From Gonocerus acuteangulatus (Eukaryota > Arthropoda > Insecta > Hemiptera > Coreidae), in contig OX328124.1 of NCBI GenBank assembly GCA_946811695.1, positions 60,156,754 to 60,220,753 on the forward strand: DNA of 64,000 bases, given 5' to 3'. A program made the position numbers and the translations under genes. This document shows, in pieces, positions 32,329 to 43,459 of this stretch. Numbering within the stretch: the stretch's first letter is position 1; each line of letters begins with the position of its first letter. The notes beneath the pieces are model-generated. The model made no database searches. It was not told where the DNA came from and saw only the letters and a program-made list of their open reading frames with translations.

Positions 32329-33690
32329 GAAAATATCACTTAATACCGTTGGTAACAGAATGTTTCTAAGGCAACAGTGCTTCAGGCCATCATATAAGTT
32401 TGTATAGTCTTGTGTTATTGAGGCAGGTAAGTACAGTGTATGTATACTGACTATCATTGCCTAAGAGAATATCACTTAATACCGTTGGTAACAGAATGAT
32501 TCTAAGGCAACAGTGCTTCAGGCCATCATATAAGTTTGTACAGTCTTGTGTTATTGAGGCAGGTAAGTACAGTGTATGTATACTGACTATCATTGCCTAA
32601 GAGAATATCACTTAATACCGTTGGTAACAGAATGATTCTAAGGCAACAGTGCTTCAGGCCATCATATAAGTTTGTACAGTCTTGTGTTATTGAGGCAGGT
32701 AAGTACAGTGTATGTATACTGACTATCATTGCCTAAGAGAATATCACTTAATACCTTTGGTAACAGAATGTTTTTAAGGCAACAGTGCTTCGGGCCATCA
32801 TATAAGTTTGTACAGTCTTGTGTTATTGAGGCAGGTAAGTACAGTGTATATATACTGACTATCATTGCCTAAGAGAATATCACTTAATACCGTTGGTAAC
32901 AGAATGATTCTAAGGCAACAGTGCTTCAGACCATCATATAAGTTTGTACAGTCTTGTGTTATTGAGGCAGGTAAGTACAGTGTATGTATACTGACTATCA
33001 TTGCCTAAGAGAATATCACTTAATACCTTTGGTAACAGAATGTTTTTAAGGCAACAGTGCTTCAGGCCATCATATAAGTTTGTACAGTCTTGTGTTATTG
33101 AGGCAGGTAAGTACAGTGTATGTATACTGACTATCATTGCCTAAGAGAATATCACTTAATACCGTTGGTAACAGAATGATTCTAAGGCAACAGTGCTTCA
33201 GGCCATCATATAAGTTTGTACAGTCTTGTGTTATTGAGGCAGGTAAGTACAGTGTATGTATACTGACTATCATTGCCTAAGAGAATATCACTTAATACCG
33301 TTGGTAACAGAATGATTCTAAGGCAACAGTGCTTCAGGCCATCATATAAGTTTGTACAGTCTTGTGTTATTGAGGCAGGTAAGTACAGTGTATGTATACT
33401 GACTATCATTGCCTAAGAGAATATCACTTAATACCTTTGGTAACAGAATGTTTTTAAGGCAACAGTGCTTCGGGCCATCATATAAGTTTGTACAGTCTTG
33501 TGTTATTGAGGCAGGTAAGTACAGTGTATGTATACTGACTATCATTTCCTAAGAGAATATCACTTAATACCGTTGGTAACAGAATGTTTCTAAGGCAACA
33601 GTGCTTCGGGCCATCATATAAGTTTGTACAGTCTTGTGTTATTGAGGCAGGTAAGTACAGTGTATGTATACTGACTATCATTGCCTAAGA
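32329..33690. repeat. Minisatellite, ten units of 136 bp
   Basis: Units begin AATATCACTTAATACC about every 136 bases from 32331. They contain GGTAACAGAATG, CAACAGTGCTTC, CAGTCTTGTGTTATTGAGGC and TACTGACTATCATTGCC. Two main variants differ at several linked sites: type A has ACCGTTGG with GATTCTAAGG, and type B has ACCTTTGG with GTTTTTAAGG. The order is C-A-A-B-A-B-A-A-B-C, where C (GTTTCTAAGG) occupies the two edges. Because 136 is not a multiple of three, the nine overlapping 67-codon minus-strand frames are repeat by-products, not genes. Confidence 0.97.
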
Positions 33691-33815
33691 GCTCTTATAA
33701 TATTGTTCGGTAGATTAATATTGTTTCTTCTTTGGCAGTAAATATTTTACTGTAAGTACAAGGCACAAGAAAATATTAATGTGGACTCAAAATCATCAGC
33801 AATAAGTTTAATTTA

Positions 33816-33894
33816 ATGCCAACGGCACTTGGTCGGTCACCCATTCAGGTCCTGGCCACGCCCGACGTCGCTTCGGTGATCAACGGGAACCGTG
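33816..33894 (-). ncRNA. 5S rRNA-derived fragment (3' two thirds)
   Basis: On the minus strand, GGTTCCCGTTGATCACCGAA, GCGACGTCGGGCGTGG, GGACCTGAATGGGTGACC and GTGCCGTTGGCA follow 5S rRNA order, including the final GTTGGC. The 5' third is missing or unrecognisable. It is closer to canonical 5S than the copy at 16711. It could be a 5S pseudogene or a 5S-headed SINE. Confidence 0.75.
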
Positions 33895-34084
33895 GCTTTA
33901 TTAATTGTTATGAATGAAATCCGATCATCTCCACAATAATAATCCACTATAAATGGAACTTAAATAATTGAAATAAAAATTTAATCAATTCTTTTCTTTA
34001 TAATAGGTAAATCAAGTTGTCAGAATCTCACTATATTGCTCCACGTACCAAAAAAATGTCGATTCTCTCAGACTCGAAATGTGA
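33895..34084. other. Unannotated spacer
   Basis: AT-rich; nothing recognised. Confidence 0.4.
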
Positions 34085-35335
34085 CGTAAAGGAACGTTGA
34101 ATAACGTAGAAAAAAAAATTCCGACTCGCAGGAACTGCGTCATCTTATCTCGAAGAAATGGAATAGATTAGCATCACAAATCACAGGAAACTGACAGTAG
34201 CCAACATACACAGAAGCGGATAATTCTTAATCTGTATAAGTCAATACAATTATGTACTGAAAACGTACTTACTCTTCGACTACTGCTGAGAAGGCTCTAT
34301 TCTAAACAACCAAACATTTCAAGCATCTTGTTTTACTAGCAAATTCGTTTTACTGTTATAATCAACTGTAAATATGTGCTTCATGGCGAATAAAATTCCA
34401 TTCTGTCGTGGGTTAAATCTTTTTATAAAATAAGAAATAACGATAACTTCAGTTGGAGGCTATGAGGAAGGTTATACAGATAGGAGAATTCAAAACAAAG
34501 TACGCATACGTCATCATGATTAGCCACAGCCATCTTGATTATTACAGCACTCCAAACTTATTACCAATACCTTTCACCGTTTCTTAGCTTATTTTACTAC
34601 AATACTAATTTTACTGATAAATGCAATTTAAAACAAGAAACAACCAATTAAAAAGTGAGATAAACAAAGAGAAAAACCCTTTCAAAACAACAAAAGAAAC
34701 ACTTTTTATGTTTTAAGCGCTTATATCTCTGATTGACGTTGCCCCATCGAATATTGCTTCAGAACCCTTTTTGTAGAGAATTTAGTAAGCATTCGAATGG
34801 TCACCTACCACTTACTACGATTTCCCAACCGTTATCGAGATATTTACGAAAAATGTATAAACATCCGAAAACGTTTTATGTCTATTAATAAAATATTGTT
34901 TTCGTATACTTCCTTAACTCCAATTATAACCAAAATTTAAAAATCTTAGTTGGGATTAATTTCCAATATGTCAAAAATATTTCAATTGAATCCCGCGATT
35001 CTAAGTACCCTAAAAAAAATAATGACTTACAAAAACATTGATTCCACTTTTCTCAAAAACGGTTACAGATATCGCCTTAAAAATAGTTTCATTCGTTTTC
35101 CTATGTTAAGAAACTTATAAAACAAGTGCCTGCAAGCATATAAACTCAAGAACGTAAGCGTTACGATTTTTTTTGCGCGAATTTCGCCCCAAACACTATC
35201 TTCCCGTAAACGAATTCTGCTGGTTAACGAACTTGTCCTTTCAAATTAGAAGACAGATTTTTGTACCAAATTTCATCAAAATCGGGCCATTTTTGAGCTT
35301 GCTAGAGCGTTAACAGACAAGCATATATATATATA
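34085..35335 (+). repeat. Dispersed repeat family C, long copy
   Basis: Starts CTCGCAGGAACTGCGTCATC at about 34124 and ends TTTTGAGCTTGCTAGAGCG, TTAACAGACAAGC, (TA)n at 35335. The middle (34170-34680) is not shared with the 600-bp copies and may be an insertion or a fuller form. The 3' 250 bases match 31380-31535 and 52800-53015 well. Confidence 0.65.
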
Positions 35336-35770
35336 GGGGAAGGTGTTGTACCTCTGACCGTCTTGTACCTTTGACCACCGAGGCTGTGGCGGCCTGTAGC
35401 AACATTTTATAAATTTTGGTGTAATTAATGCTTAGCACCTTCCCCAGAGGGCTTGTGTAACCTACTTTGGATTATTCCAGTCAAAGAGCATTCTTGCAAA
35501 AAATACTTATCCATTTCTATAATAAAAATGTAAGTTATTTATTGATGACGTTTTGCCTCATAATATTTTTTGTATTAAGTCTTTTTAGATGGAAATAATT
35601 TGACAAAGTAGCTATTACAATAAGAAACATGGCGTAGCTTCTGAAATTGATTTATATTAACCCTAAAATGTTTAGAATGCATTTTAATTTACACTACCAG
35701 GGTGTTGTACCTCTGACCACGACGAGTTGTTGTTCCTTTGACCAGGTCAAAGGTACAACACACCTGAGTA
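35336..35770. mobile_element. TIR element with TTGTACCTCTGACC ends
   Basis: The left end GGGGAAGGTGTTGTACCTCT GACC (35337-35360) is mirrored by GGTCAAAGGTACAACACACC at 35745-35764. Extra copies of the GTTGTACCTCTGACC motif lie just inside both ends (35368-35381, 35702-35718). The interior is AT-rich and non-coding. The superfamily is not determined, and the flanks are too AT-rich to read a duplication. Confidence 0.55.
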
Positions 35771-35811
35771 ATTTTTACATAATTCAACTTTTATGTTCTT
35801 CTGGTACAAAT

Positions 35812-35850
<39 letters not shown>

Positions 35851-35929
35851 ATATTGGTTTCTTCAATTGTTCAAAGAATTTAAAAAATAATAAATTAAAT
35901 AAGTTCAAACTGACTTTATTAATCCTCAC
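35771..35929. other. Spacer with A30 homopolymer
   Basis: A run of about 30 A at 35816-35848. Open frames on both strands are artefacts of the homopolymer. Confidence 0.7.
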
Positions 35930-36084
35930 TGTAGCAGTTCGAACCTATCGCCCCTTATCGTTCCACTTGAAGTTGTAAGGCCTCATCGAAAAGCGGAGGC
36001 AAGGAAAATGTCCTGACAGATATCCCTGAAAAGCTAATTATTGAAGCTGAAAAAAAAAACGAAAGCACCATCCTAAAGAAGATG
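35930..36084 (+). pseudogene. Possible pogo/Tigger-type transposase C-terminal remnant
   Basis: AVRTYRPLSFHL, a stop, then KASSKSGGKENVLTDIPEKL and IIEAEKKNESTILKKM. The pattern R-P-L, basic stretch, G-K-x-x-x-L-T-D-x-P-E-K, acidic helix resembles the C-terminus of pogo-like (Tc1/mariner relative) transposases. The catalytic domain is absent. The similarity is short, so this is tentative. Confidence 0.35.
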
Positions 36085-37320
36085 TAAGTGAAAATTTGTA
36101 TCATATTGATGAAAATTTGTATAATATTGATGTTGAAGACATTGTGGCTAAACTCCCATACCCTACTATTGCTAGTGGATCTGCTTGACAGTTCAAACGT
36201 TTATCGGTTGGACTGGATTTTTCAGCATATTAAGTATAACATAATACCAATAATAGCTTTTTATCCATGTCCTGTATTTATTAAACTTACAATTAATTAT
36301 AATATTACTCAATACATTTTTTTTTCTGCATTGCTGTGTTGGCTGTGTCTAAATGCCGTTGTGGGCTGTTAGTCCTCCTAATTATTTATACAAATTTGCT
36401 TATTAGAAAGGTATGCTTGACTAGCGCCAGCTAACTCGGCATTTTTAATTCATGTTTATTTATTAATTATCATTTTTCAGCACGAAAATGAGTAACTCAA
36501 GTAATTGCAAATGGTTATGCAGTTTCACTTAAAAGGTCAAATGATGTTTTAGACTAAATACACAACTAGAATTGTGTGAATTTTCAACACCTCTCAAGGT
36601 TTATTTAAATTAAGAGCCGTCTTTAAAACAAAACAAACGTTAAGTAGGTACGTGAGCAAAATATCTTATATCTAATTAGAGGCTTAAATCTGCCCGACAT
36701 TTCCATTTAAACTGTGGGAATCCTCTTTTTTTAATAATATAAAAATTTACATTTCTAGTACTTCTGGTTTTCTACAGATAATCGAAAATTCTCATATTCA
36801 AATTTTGACCTAAATCCGTCGTTTAAAACAGCCTTTTAAAATTCTACTTGTATACTAGGTTAAGGATTTTGTCGTGGATACCAGCCTTCATATTTCTACC
36901 TACCTCAAGAAATATTTAAGTTTTTTTCTTTTCTTCCAGTGACATTTCAATATCATAAACAAGGAAGTTGTTAAAATAGCTAAATTTTGTCTAGGTTCGC
37001 TGTAGAAATAAAATAAATTATAAAACAATTAAAATATAACTTCTTTAAGGGTTGTACTACTTGTTTAAAATTGATTTTGTTCAAAAAAATAGATTTCAGT
37101 GAACTTAACTATGGTTCTTATAAGTCCCGTGTAAAGTACATATAATATCATGGTCATCGACGTTTATATTAACTTAGTATTTTCTTAATATTTGAATGAT
37201 TTATTCCAAATAACGTAGCTTAGGGAAAAAACATTTTAATACTGATCATTTATTGACTATATCAAAAGTTTTTAAATAGCGTTTAGCAGTTTACTTACCT
37301 AGAGAAGACCAAGACATACT
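36085..37320. other. Non-coding AT-rich sequence
   Basis: A 94-codon frame at 36088-36372 is hydrophobic and unrecognised, with a small direct duplication at its start (ATGAAAATTTGTATNAT twice at 36087 and 36108). Nothing else seen. Confidence 0.4.
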
Positions 37321-37328
37321 ATACTAAT

Positions 37329-37763
37329 CAGTGTTGGGCATTATTCGAATAAAGTATTATAAGAATGATTATTCAAATAACTTTTTAGTGAATGATGAAT
37401 AATTCACTGAATTATCTTATTCACACGGTACATTATGAATTATTCACAGAATTATTCGTTATTCATTATTCGTTATTCATCATTCGTTATTATTTATTTC
37501 TAGTTGGTCTACTTATTAATCCTACTCAAACACACACATATATATAGATATTTCCGGCTGCAAACATAATAATAAATCTATCATTATTCACTAAAATATG
37601 TTTATTCTGATTGACCATTCGAATAATTTGTGAATAAAACATAAACTTCATTCACAGAATAACGAATAATGAATAAAAGTAATTATTCTTCATTCATGAA
37701 TAAAATAATACATTTATTCATTTATCTTTATTCATCATTCTGAATAATTTTTGCCCAACACTG
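37329..37763. mobile_element. hAT-type MITE, 435 bp
   Basis: Ends are CAGTGTTGGGCA and its inverted copy TGCCCAACACTG. The flanks ATACTAAT (37321-37328) and GTACTAAT (37764-37771) form an 8-bp duplication with one mismatch, and an 8-bp duplication plus CAGTGTTGGG-type ends is the hAT signature. The interior is built from ATTATTCGTTATTCATT-like repeats in both orientations and has no coding sequence. Confidence 0.88.
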
Positions 37764-37771
37764 GTACTAAT

Positions 37772-38639
37772 AATACAACTAACCCATAATTTCAATTCAA
37801 GCTAGAATTTCCGCCTGATTTAATTTATTTCCGGAATAATATTACGATTAGATTCCTAATTATTATTAGGATTCTCTCCTTTTCTATTATTTTATAGCTA
37901 TTTTATATTATATTTAATTTCCTAATCACTTGTAATTAATGACAACATTTATTACTTAATTATTTTGTTGCAGCTGATCATCAATACTTTGGGGCTCCTC
38001 GGGTAAATAAATAACCCAATAGTGCTTATTCCACACAAAGCATGGATTACAACAGGAATTCTCCCTAGGAAAATATCATCAGGGATTAATGCAGACAAAA
38101 CTTAACCGAATTATGACATATATAAGTTCTATATACACATTTCTGTTTCTACATCTTGTAGCCACGATAATTCAGAGCCCAGGGATGCGAGGGTTTCCCA
38201 GCGGCCCTTCCTAAAATCGTTCTAGTGTTGAAATAGTCTTAATGTTTTGACAAGCCCTTTAAAGGCCTTCTTAATCCTAGGAATGTAGAAGGGAAAGTAA
38301 TAAGTGTCAATACAGCCTACCTTGGGGAAATCCCACATCTACTTCTTACGGAATTAAAAACAGAACCTGTTCATTTCATAAGTCCCCCCCCCCAACATAT
38401 AATAACAAATGTTTCCCTTTCGGCCTGTTTTAAGGTGCTATTTTTTTTTCTCTCTCTCTATTTCACTCTATAGTAACCCAATCAAGAGGGATTTTGTTTA
38501 TTGTGCCCCATGATTTGCACAAGATGCAATTTTTTTTAGTTCAGGAGTATCAACATCCGGGCTAATAGCGCAGTAATTAGCAATTGTTATAATTTCATTA
38601 TCTATTTTAATTGGTCATAACATAATGTAAAAAAAAAAT
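37772..38639. other. Non-coding sequence
   Basis: AT-rich, with a C9 run at 38385-38393; no gene recognised. Confidence 0.4.
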
Positions 38640-38885
38640 CAGTCCCGTAACAGGCCACAAGCCCCCAGAGGGGCAGATACTGTAGAGGTATCTGATTCTT
38701 GACAATACGGCAGACTAGGGAGATAGTGTGGTCAATACTATGCTCCGGCCGCCTGATTTTCCCCTTGCTGCTTCGACTGCTAGTGTCATTAGCACCAAGG
38801 TACCCATTGATAGATTAATTAAAGCCTGGGTTGGCCTAGGAACGATCTGGGACCCCAAATTCAACCCTCGAACGACGGCACTCAT
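38640..38885 (+). mobile_element. SINE-like repeat sharing the body of 16490-16960
   Basis: The 3' part AATTAAAGCCTGGGTTGGCC, TAGGAACGATCTGGGACC and CGAACGACGGCAC matches the body at 16490 and 16818. The 5' part (AGTGTGGTCAATACTATGC, CCGGCCGCCTG, ACCAAGGTACCCATTGAT) is different from both the tRNA-like and 5S-like modules there. Class uncertain. Confidence 0.5.
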
Positions 38886-40247
38886 CATAATGTAAACATT
38901 TATTTATAATTATCTATAGCTTTGTATATGAAATTGATGAATAAAATGAAAAAAACAATTCTACGCCTTTGTCCTTTAATAATAGTCCAAATTTTCTTAG
39001 ATAGCTAATGTAATAAATAAATTCTTTCGGATCAAATTAAAATAGGTCCCATTCGGAGGCTTTTCAGGTTATCATCTTATAAACATAGTAGACCTCCGCA
39101 GAAAATGGAAAGTTACGCCTGAATCGTTTCAAGAAACTTTGTTAAGCTTTCAAATGATTACCATCCACTTTACAAGGATTTTGCAAACATTCTTGCTAAT
39201 TAAGACAATACATGAAAAGTAAAACAGATCCGAACCAGAATACAACAGTCAGTACCACCAAATATTTGAAATTGTCAGAGGAACTCTTAAAAATATCTCA
39301 GGAAGCAGTACAACGCGACACTGCTGGAATTGTTAGAAATGTTCTAAATGCCCCAAATTAATAAATAAATGAATATTCTTATAAATAAAAATAATAAGTT
39401 TTACTAAATAATAAATAAAACCAAAATAAAATATATAAATAAATTAATGCAGACATCTCTATGAGTTTATGTATATTGAAATTTTCTACAGATAATCAGG
39501 CAATAATGTTTTTTTTTTATAGATTTTTTTAATTACTAGTTCAGCCTTCTATAGTATATATCTTTAGGGATTGGTATTCTTGAAGAAGGTGACAATTTTT
39601 TGATAGTCTTCATGTTTTAGTGCTTGAATTTTATTACTTGTTTATAGAAATAATTAAATGTAGACGCTGGAAAATTAGTTGTAAATTAATTTGTTTCGAG
39701 TGTTCTTTTAAATTGAAGTGAAAGTTTGAAAATTCAAGTGTAAGACTCAGTTCATCTAGAAGCAACGGAACTTCGGATTTGGTGAAATCTGGCGGAATAC
39801 GTTCGCCTAGTTTAAACACATTTTATCGTCGGTATGTGAAAGCAAAACCCCCAAGTGATTGAAGGAAAGGGAGGTGAAACTGCTGAGGGAACTTATAGAA
39901 CACAGTGATTTCAGCGGCAATATCTTTCAAAGGAAGATATCTAGGGAAATTAGGAATGGAAGTACTAAAAAAGCACTTTAAAAAAAGAGTATGTATAGAG
40001 TTTTCTTTTGAGCTTTCAAAATATTCTCAAAGAAATAATTTTTCTGGAAAATCGATTGATATTAATTGGATACGCATTATCACTGTCAAAACTGTCTTTC
40101 ATAAAAACATGTGGAAGCATATGCTTTACTGATAAGTACCATATTTACAAGTGTCACGACCCTGAAATGTTCTTCAAAAATATTTCTTTAACAAATGTAA
40201 TTATTGAATCACTTAGGATTTTTATATACTTTTAAAAGACATTTGTC
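38886..40247. other. Non-coding sequence
   Basis: Frames at 39634-39819 and 39905-40235 are AT-driven and unrecognised. Confidence 0.4.
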
Positions 40248-40365
40248 AAAAGTTAGATTTTTTTTTTTTTTTTAATCTTTTCCTTTGTGGAACTCGACCT
40301 CACCATCTCGCCATGAGAATCTAAGGCATTAGCCACTAGACCACTGGAAGACCCTAAAAGTTAGA
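40248..40365 (-). mobile_element. Complete short tRNA-derived SINE with target-site duplication
   Basis: AAAAGTTAGA at 40248-40257 and 40356-40365 is a perfect 10-bp duplication around a 98-bp insert. On the minus strand the insert starts GGGTCTTCCAGTGGTCTAGT GG (A box TGGTCTAGTGG), continues through an anticodon-arm-like segment, has a B box in GGTCGAGTTCC, and ends in a poly-A tail (poly-T at 40258-40273 on the plus strand). It is essentially a tRNA-like head plus a tail, mobilised by a LINE in trans. Confidence 0.85.
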
Positions 40366-42179
40366 CATATTAAAAGTGATATTACTTAAACTTCTATCAG
40401 TGTTAAGATTTTTTAGGTAAGCCAATTATTGGAAATGTAAATATGTTATTATCCTTTGAGCGGCCAATGAATACAGATGTGTATCAGAAATCACAACCTC
40501 TAATAAACTATCTTCTGAGCCTAACTCATCATTAACCCAAATTTCAAAACGTCACGTTACTTTTTCGCTTACAAATTTGTAGTCCCACTGGGAAAAATCA
40601 TTATTTTTTGTTTTCAATGATATTCACTATATTAGGGTTTCTTGGGGTGCTGATTTTAAATCTGCTATTATTTTTGGTGTAAAAAAATGTATAATACTAG
40701 TTTAACGTAAGCATATTTTTGAATATATTTGATGAAATATAAATTATTGTTTAACGATTGTATTTTTCTTTTAATCTACTCTATAAAACAAATGAATTGG
40801 TGAAAGAATCATGTCGATATCATTTTCTAAACTCGATATAAAAATAAAGCACTTTCAAGCTATTTTATTTTATTTCTCGGCTCCTAAGGCGCATTGGACG
40901 GAAAGCTCGGACACGTGTCGACTATTTTTCGATGTAGAATCACCAGAAAAAAATTGGTCCAAATCGGTGACCCCATCGCTGTATACTCCCTTGTTAGTTA
41001 ACCTAGTTCTCAAAACAAATCAACTTAATGTCAAAATATAGTAGTCTTAAGGCAGAGATTTCGAAAAAGAAGAAACTCCGATAAATTCATAGAGCACTAT
41101 TTTTGAAAGATGTTTATTCTGTTGGGTATTTATTTGCATTATTTGAGTTCTCTGCTTCTTTGACCAGAGTATTCGCCCATTGGAGATTTTTGAAGGCTTG
41201 TTTCTCTGAAGAAAATTGGAAATTGATGATCCACAATTTTCTGTTTGTCCAATATTCCAAGTTTTCTTCATTAACTGCCAAAGAATTCTTCAGAATTCCG
41301 ACGTTGAGTTAGTTGGCGGCAGAATGCAGCAAAACTAAGACTTTTGTCAAAGCCCAGTGTAATTAATGAAATTTGACATCTGAGGGAATATAGGAAACTG
41401 CTATACAAGTAGTTGGCAGTCATTGAGCAAAGGAATATCAGACAGTTGTACAACATACTTGGACAATCCTATTCGGTTAACATCAGGATAATGCTAAGTA
41501 ACTCATTAAGAAATATCAACTTCTTTCCATCATAACACTAATTGCCTCTCAAAATAGTGTTTGCTAGAAGGGAGGATTATCATTAATACAGCCACTACCG
41601 GTGTGGGATTACACAATCCGTCAGGAATAGAGGATTTGTGTTGAAAGAGTAAGAATAAAGGACTTAGCTTAGAACCCGGAGCCTAGGGTCGACTCCCTCC
41701 TTGACAGGTTTATTGGTAAGAGGGGGTTGTTTTGATTTACCGTTACTTTCTATAAGATGCTGCTTTCACCGGGGTTAGTCACCCCCTTCGACGGAAGGAT
41801 CATATATCAATGAACAACCCATTCCGTTACCTTTTCAGTCTCCAAAACCCAGTTGAGACTACTTATTTTCACTTGGCTAACACATTGTGTATGTAGTGAC
41901 GCTCAAAACTTTCTGTCATTTTGCGGTCAGTAACCGTTCCGAGATCACTGGGTTCTGTTAGGTCCGGGTGACCCTTCTGGTGGATGAAAGCAAGTTCCTT
42001 GGAGGCACCTCAAAGGGTGGACCTTACGGTAAATTGCATTATTCTTCGGGCAACTAACCAGCAGTCTAGACATGAAATGAAACGTGAATGTTATCTACTA
42101 GAAACGCTCAATCGCAGTAACGGGAACAGGCATTATAACTAAACATAAATTATAAGACAGTGACCCTATTTTTCCAATA
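40366..42179. other. Non-coding sequence
   Basis: Several overlapping frames of 60-76 codons (40811-41456) do not resemble proteins. The segment 41670-41705 (GGAGCCTAGGGTCGACTCCC) contains a B-box-like GGGTCGACTCC without a matching A box. The rest is unremarkable. Confidence 0.4.
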
Positions 42180-43458
42180 TATTCGTCTGTGGCAGAAGGT
42201 CAATTTTATAAAAACACTTACTTTCTTCTGTACTCTTTTATTAGGCTCTACATGTTTCACGTCGCTGTGACGCCTCTTCAGGAGCACTTAAACTAAATAC
42301 AATAAAATGTGCTTACAGCCTATGCATTAGAGAACCTTCCGCAGGTAGGGCCATGTCTGGACTGATAAGATCAATCATGTCTACTAGGTATCAGCTGTTT
42401 AAAATCGATAGCTTTAGGGTAAATGTCGATTTTACAAAGGAAGTTTTTGTCATTTTATAAAATAATTCATTTTATGTCGTCTTGTTTATTAAATTAAAAA
42501 ATATTTTATCCAGGTATTTAATATCTGTTTTCTTGTTAACGGCCTTTTTCCTATTTTTGATTATGTGTATATTTTCCTTAATTTTTCGTTTTATGGGGTT
42601 TTTCTCTTTATCTAATACCTTTACCGTGTCAAAATTAAATGTGTTAGTAGATGGATATTGACGGTAAAGAAATAAAAACTCTGGAGCTGGTAAATTACAT
42701 TACCTTTCGTTATAATCCCACATTTGCCAATAAGATAAAACAAACATGTAAAGACCTAGGAAGAATCTCCTGGATATATCAAGACGAAATCATAAAAAGC
42801 TACAGCCGAATTAAAGATGATATAAAAGAAAGGGAAAACAAATATAACGTATATCAAATTGATTGTGCAATGTGTGATAAGGTGTATGAAGGAGAATCGG
42901 GACAACTATTAAAAAAGAGAATTAAACAACACGCCAAAAACCTTGACGAGACTGACAACAAGACTGCATTGGTGGATCATGCGATACAATATAGCCACAC
43001 ATTTAATTTTGACACGGTAAAAGTATTAGATAAAGAGAAAAACCCCATAAAACGAAAAATTAAGGAAAATATACACATAATCAAAAATAGGAAAAAGGCC
43101 GTTAAGAAGAAAACAGATATTAAATACCTGGATAAAATATTTTTTAATTTAATAAACAAGATGACATCAAATGAATTATTTTATAAAATGACAAAAACTT
43201 CCTTTCTAAAATCGACATTTACCCTAAAGCTATCGATTTTAAACAGCTGATACCTAGTAGACATGATTGATCTTATCAGTCCAGACATGGCCCTACCTGC
43301 GGAAGGTTCTCTAATGGATAGGCTGTAAGCACATTTTATTGTATTTAGTTTAAGTGCTCCTGAAGAGGCGTCACAGCGTGAAACATGTAGAGCCTAATAA
43401 AAGAGTACAGAAGAAAGTAAGTGTTTTTATAGAATTGACCTTCTGCCACCGACGAATA
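42180..43458 (+). mobile_element. Penelope-like element B with 466-bp inverted arms
   Basis: The left arm (42180-42645) is the inverted copy of the right arm (42993-43458). Both carry AGGCTCTACATGTTTCACG and GACGCCTCTTCAGGAGC, the Penelope-type terminus. The right arm overlaps the 3' end of the endonuclease reading frame, so the left arm is a partial inverted duplicate of the element's own 3' part. That arrangement is known for Penelope-like elements. The RT half is missing. Differences between arms are few (for example GTCGCTGTGAC against GTCACAGCGTG), so the duplication is recent. Confidence 0.85.
42651..43250 (+). CDS. Penelope-like GIY-YIG endonuclease region, 199 codons, RT missing
   Basis: The open frame holds the RT-to-endonuclease linker (YITFRYNPTFANKIKQTCKD, about residues 16-36) and a GIY-YIG-like domain from about residue 68: VYQIDCAMCDKVYEGESGQ, LLKKRIKQHAKNL and ALVDHAIQYSHTFNF. 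The usual Y-V-G-Q-T-G is Y-E-G-E-S-G here, and the first motif is N-V-Y rather than G-V-Y. The tail (NPIKRKIKENIHIIKNRKKA) is the conserved basic end of Penelope proteins. The start ATG is simply the first Met within a truncated copy. The domain would nick target DNA, but without RT the copy cannot move itself. Confidence 0.8.
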   Translation: MDIDGKEIKTLELVNYITFRYNPTFANKIKQTCKDLGRISWIYQDEIIKSYSRIKDDIKERENKYNVYQIDCAMCDKVYEGESGQLLKKRIKQHAKNLDETDNKTALVDHAIQYSHTFNFDTVKVLDKEKNPIKRKIKENIHIIKNRKKAVKKKTDIKYLDKIFFNLINKMTSNELFYKMTKTSFLKSTFTLKLSILNS

Positions 43459-43459
43459 A

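Noticed and set aside
32390..33681. Nine overlapping 67-codon minus-strand frames with nearly identical peptides
   Set aside because: They recur every 136 bases because the DNA is a minisatellite. 136 is not a multiple of three, so the frames overlap rather than concatenate, and there is no initiation or splicing context.
32329..33690. CRISPR-like array
   Set aside because: The full 136-bp unit repeats with no unique spacers, and the context is a eukaryotic transposon-rich region.
41680..41705. B-box-like GGGTCGACTCC suggesting a tRNA or SINE
   Set aside because: No A box at the proper distance on either side and no cloverleaf pairing.
42977..43159. 60-codon hydrophobic minus-strand frame
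   Set aside because: Antisense shadow of the Penelope endonuclease frame.
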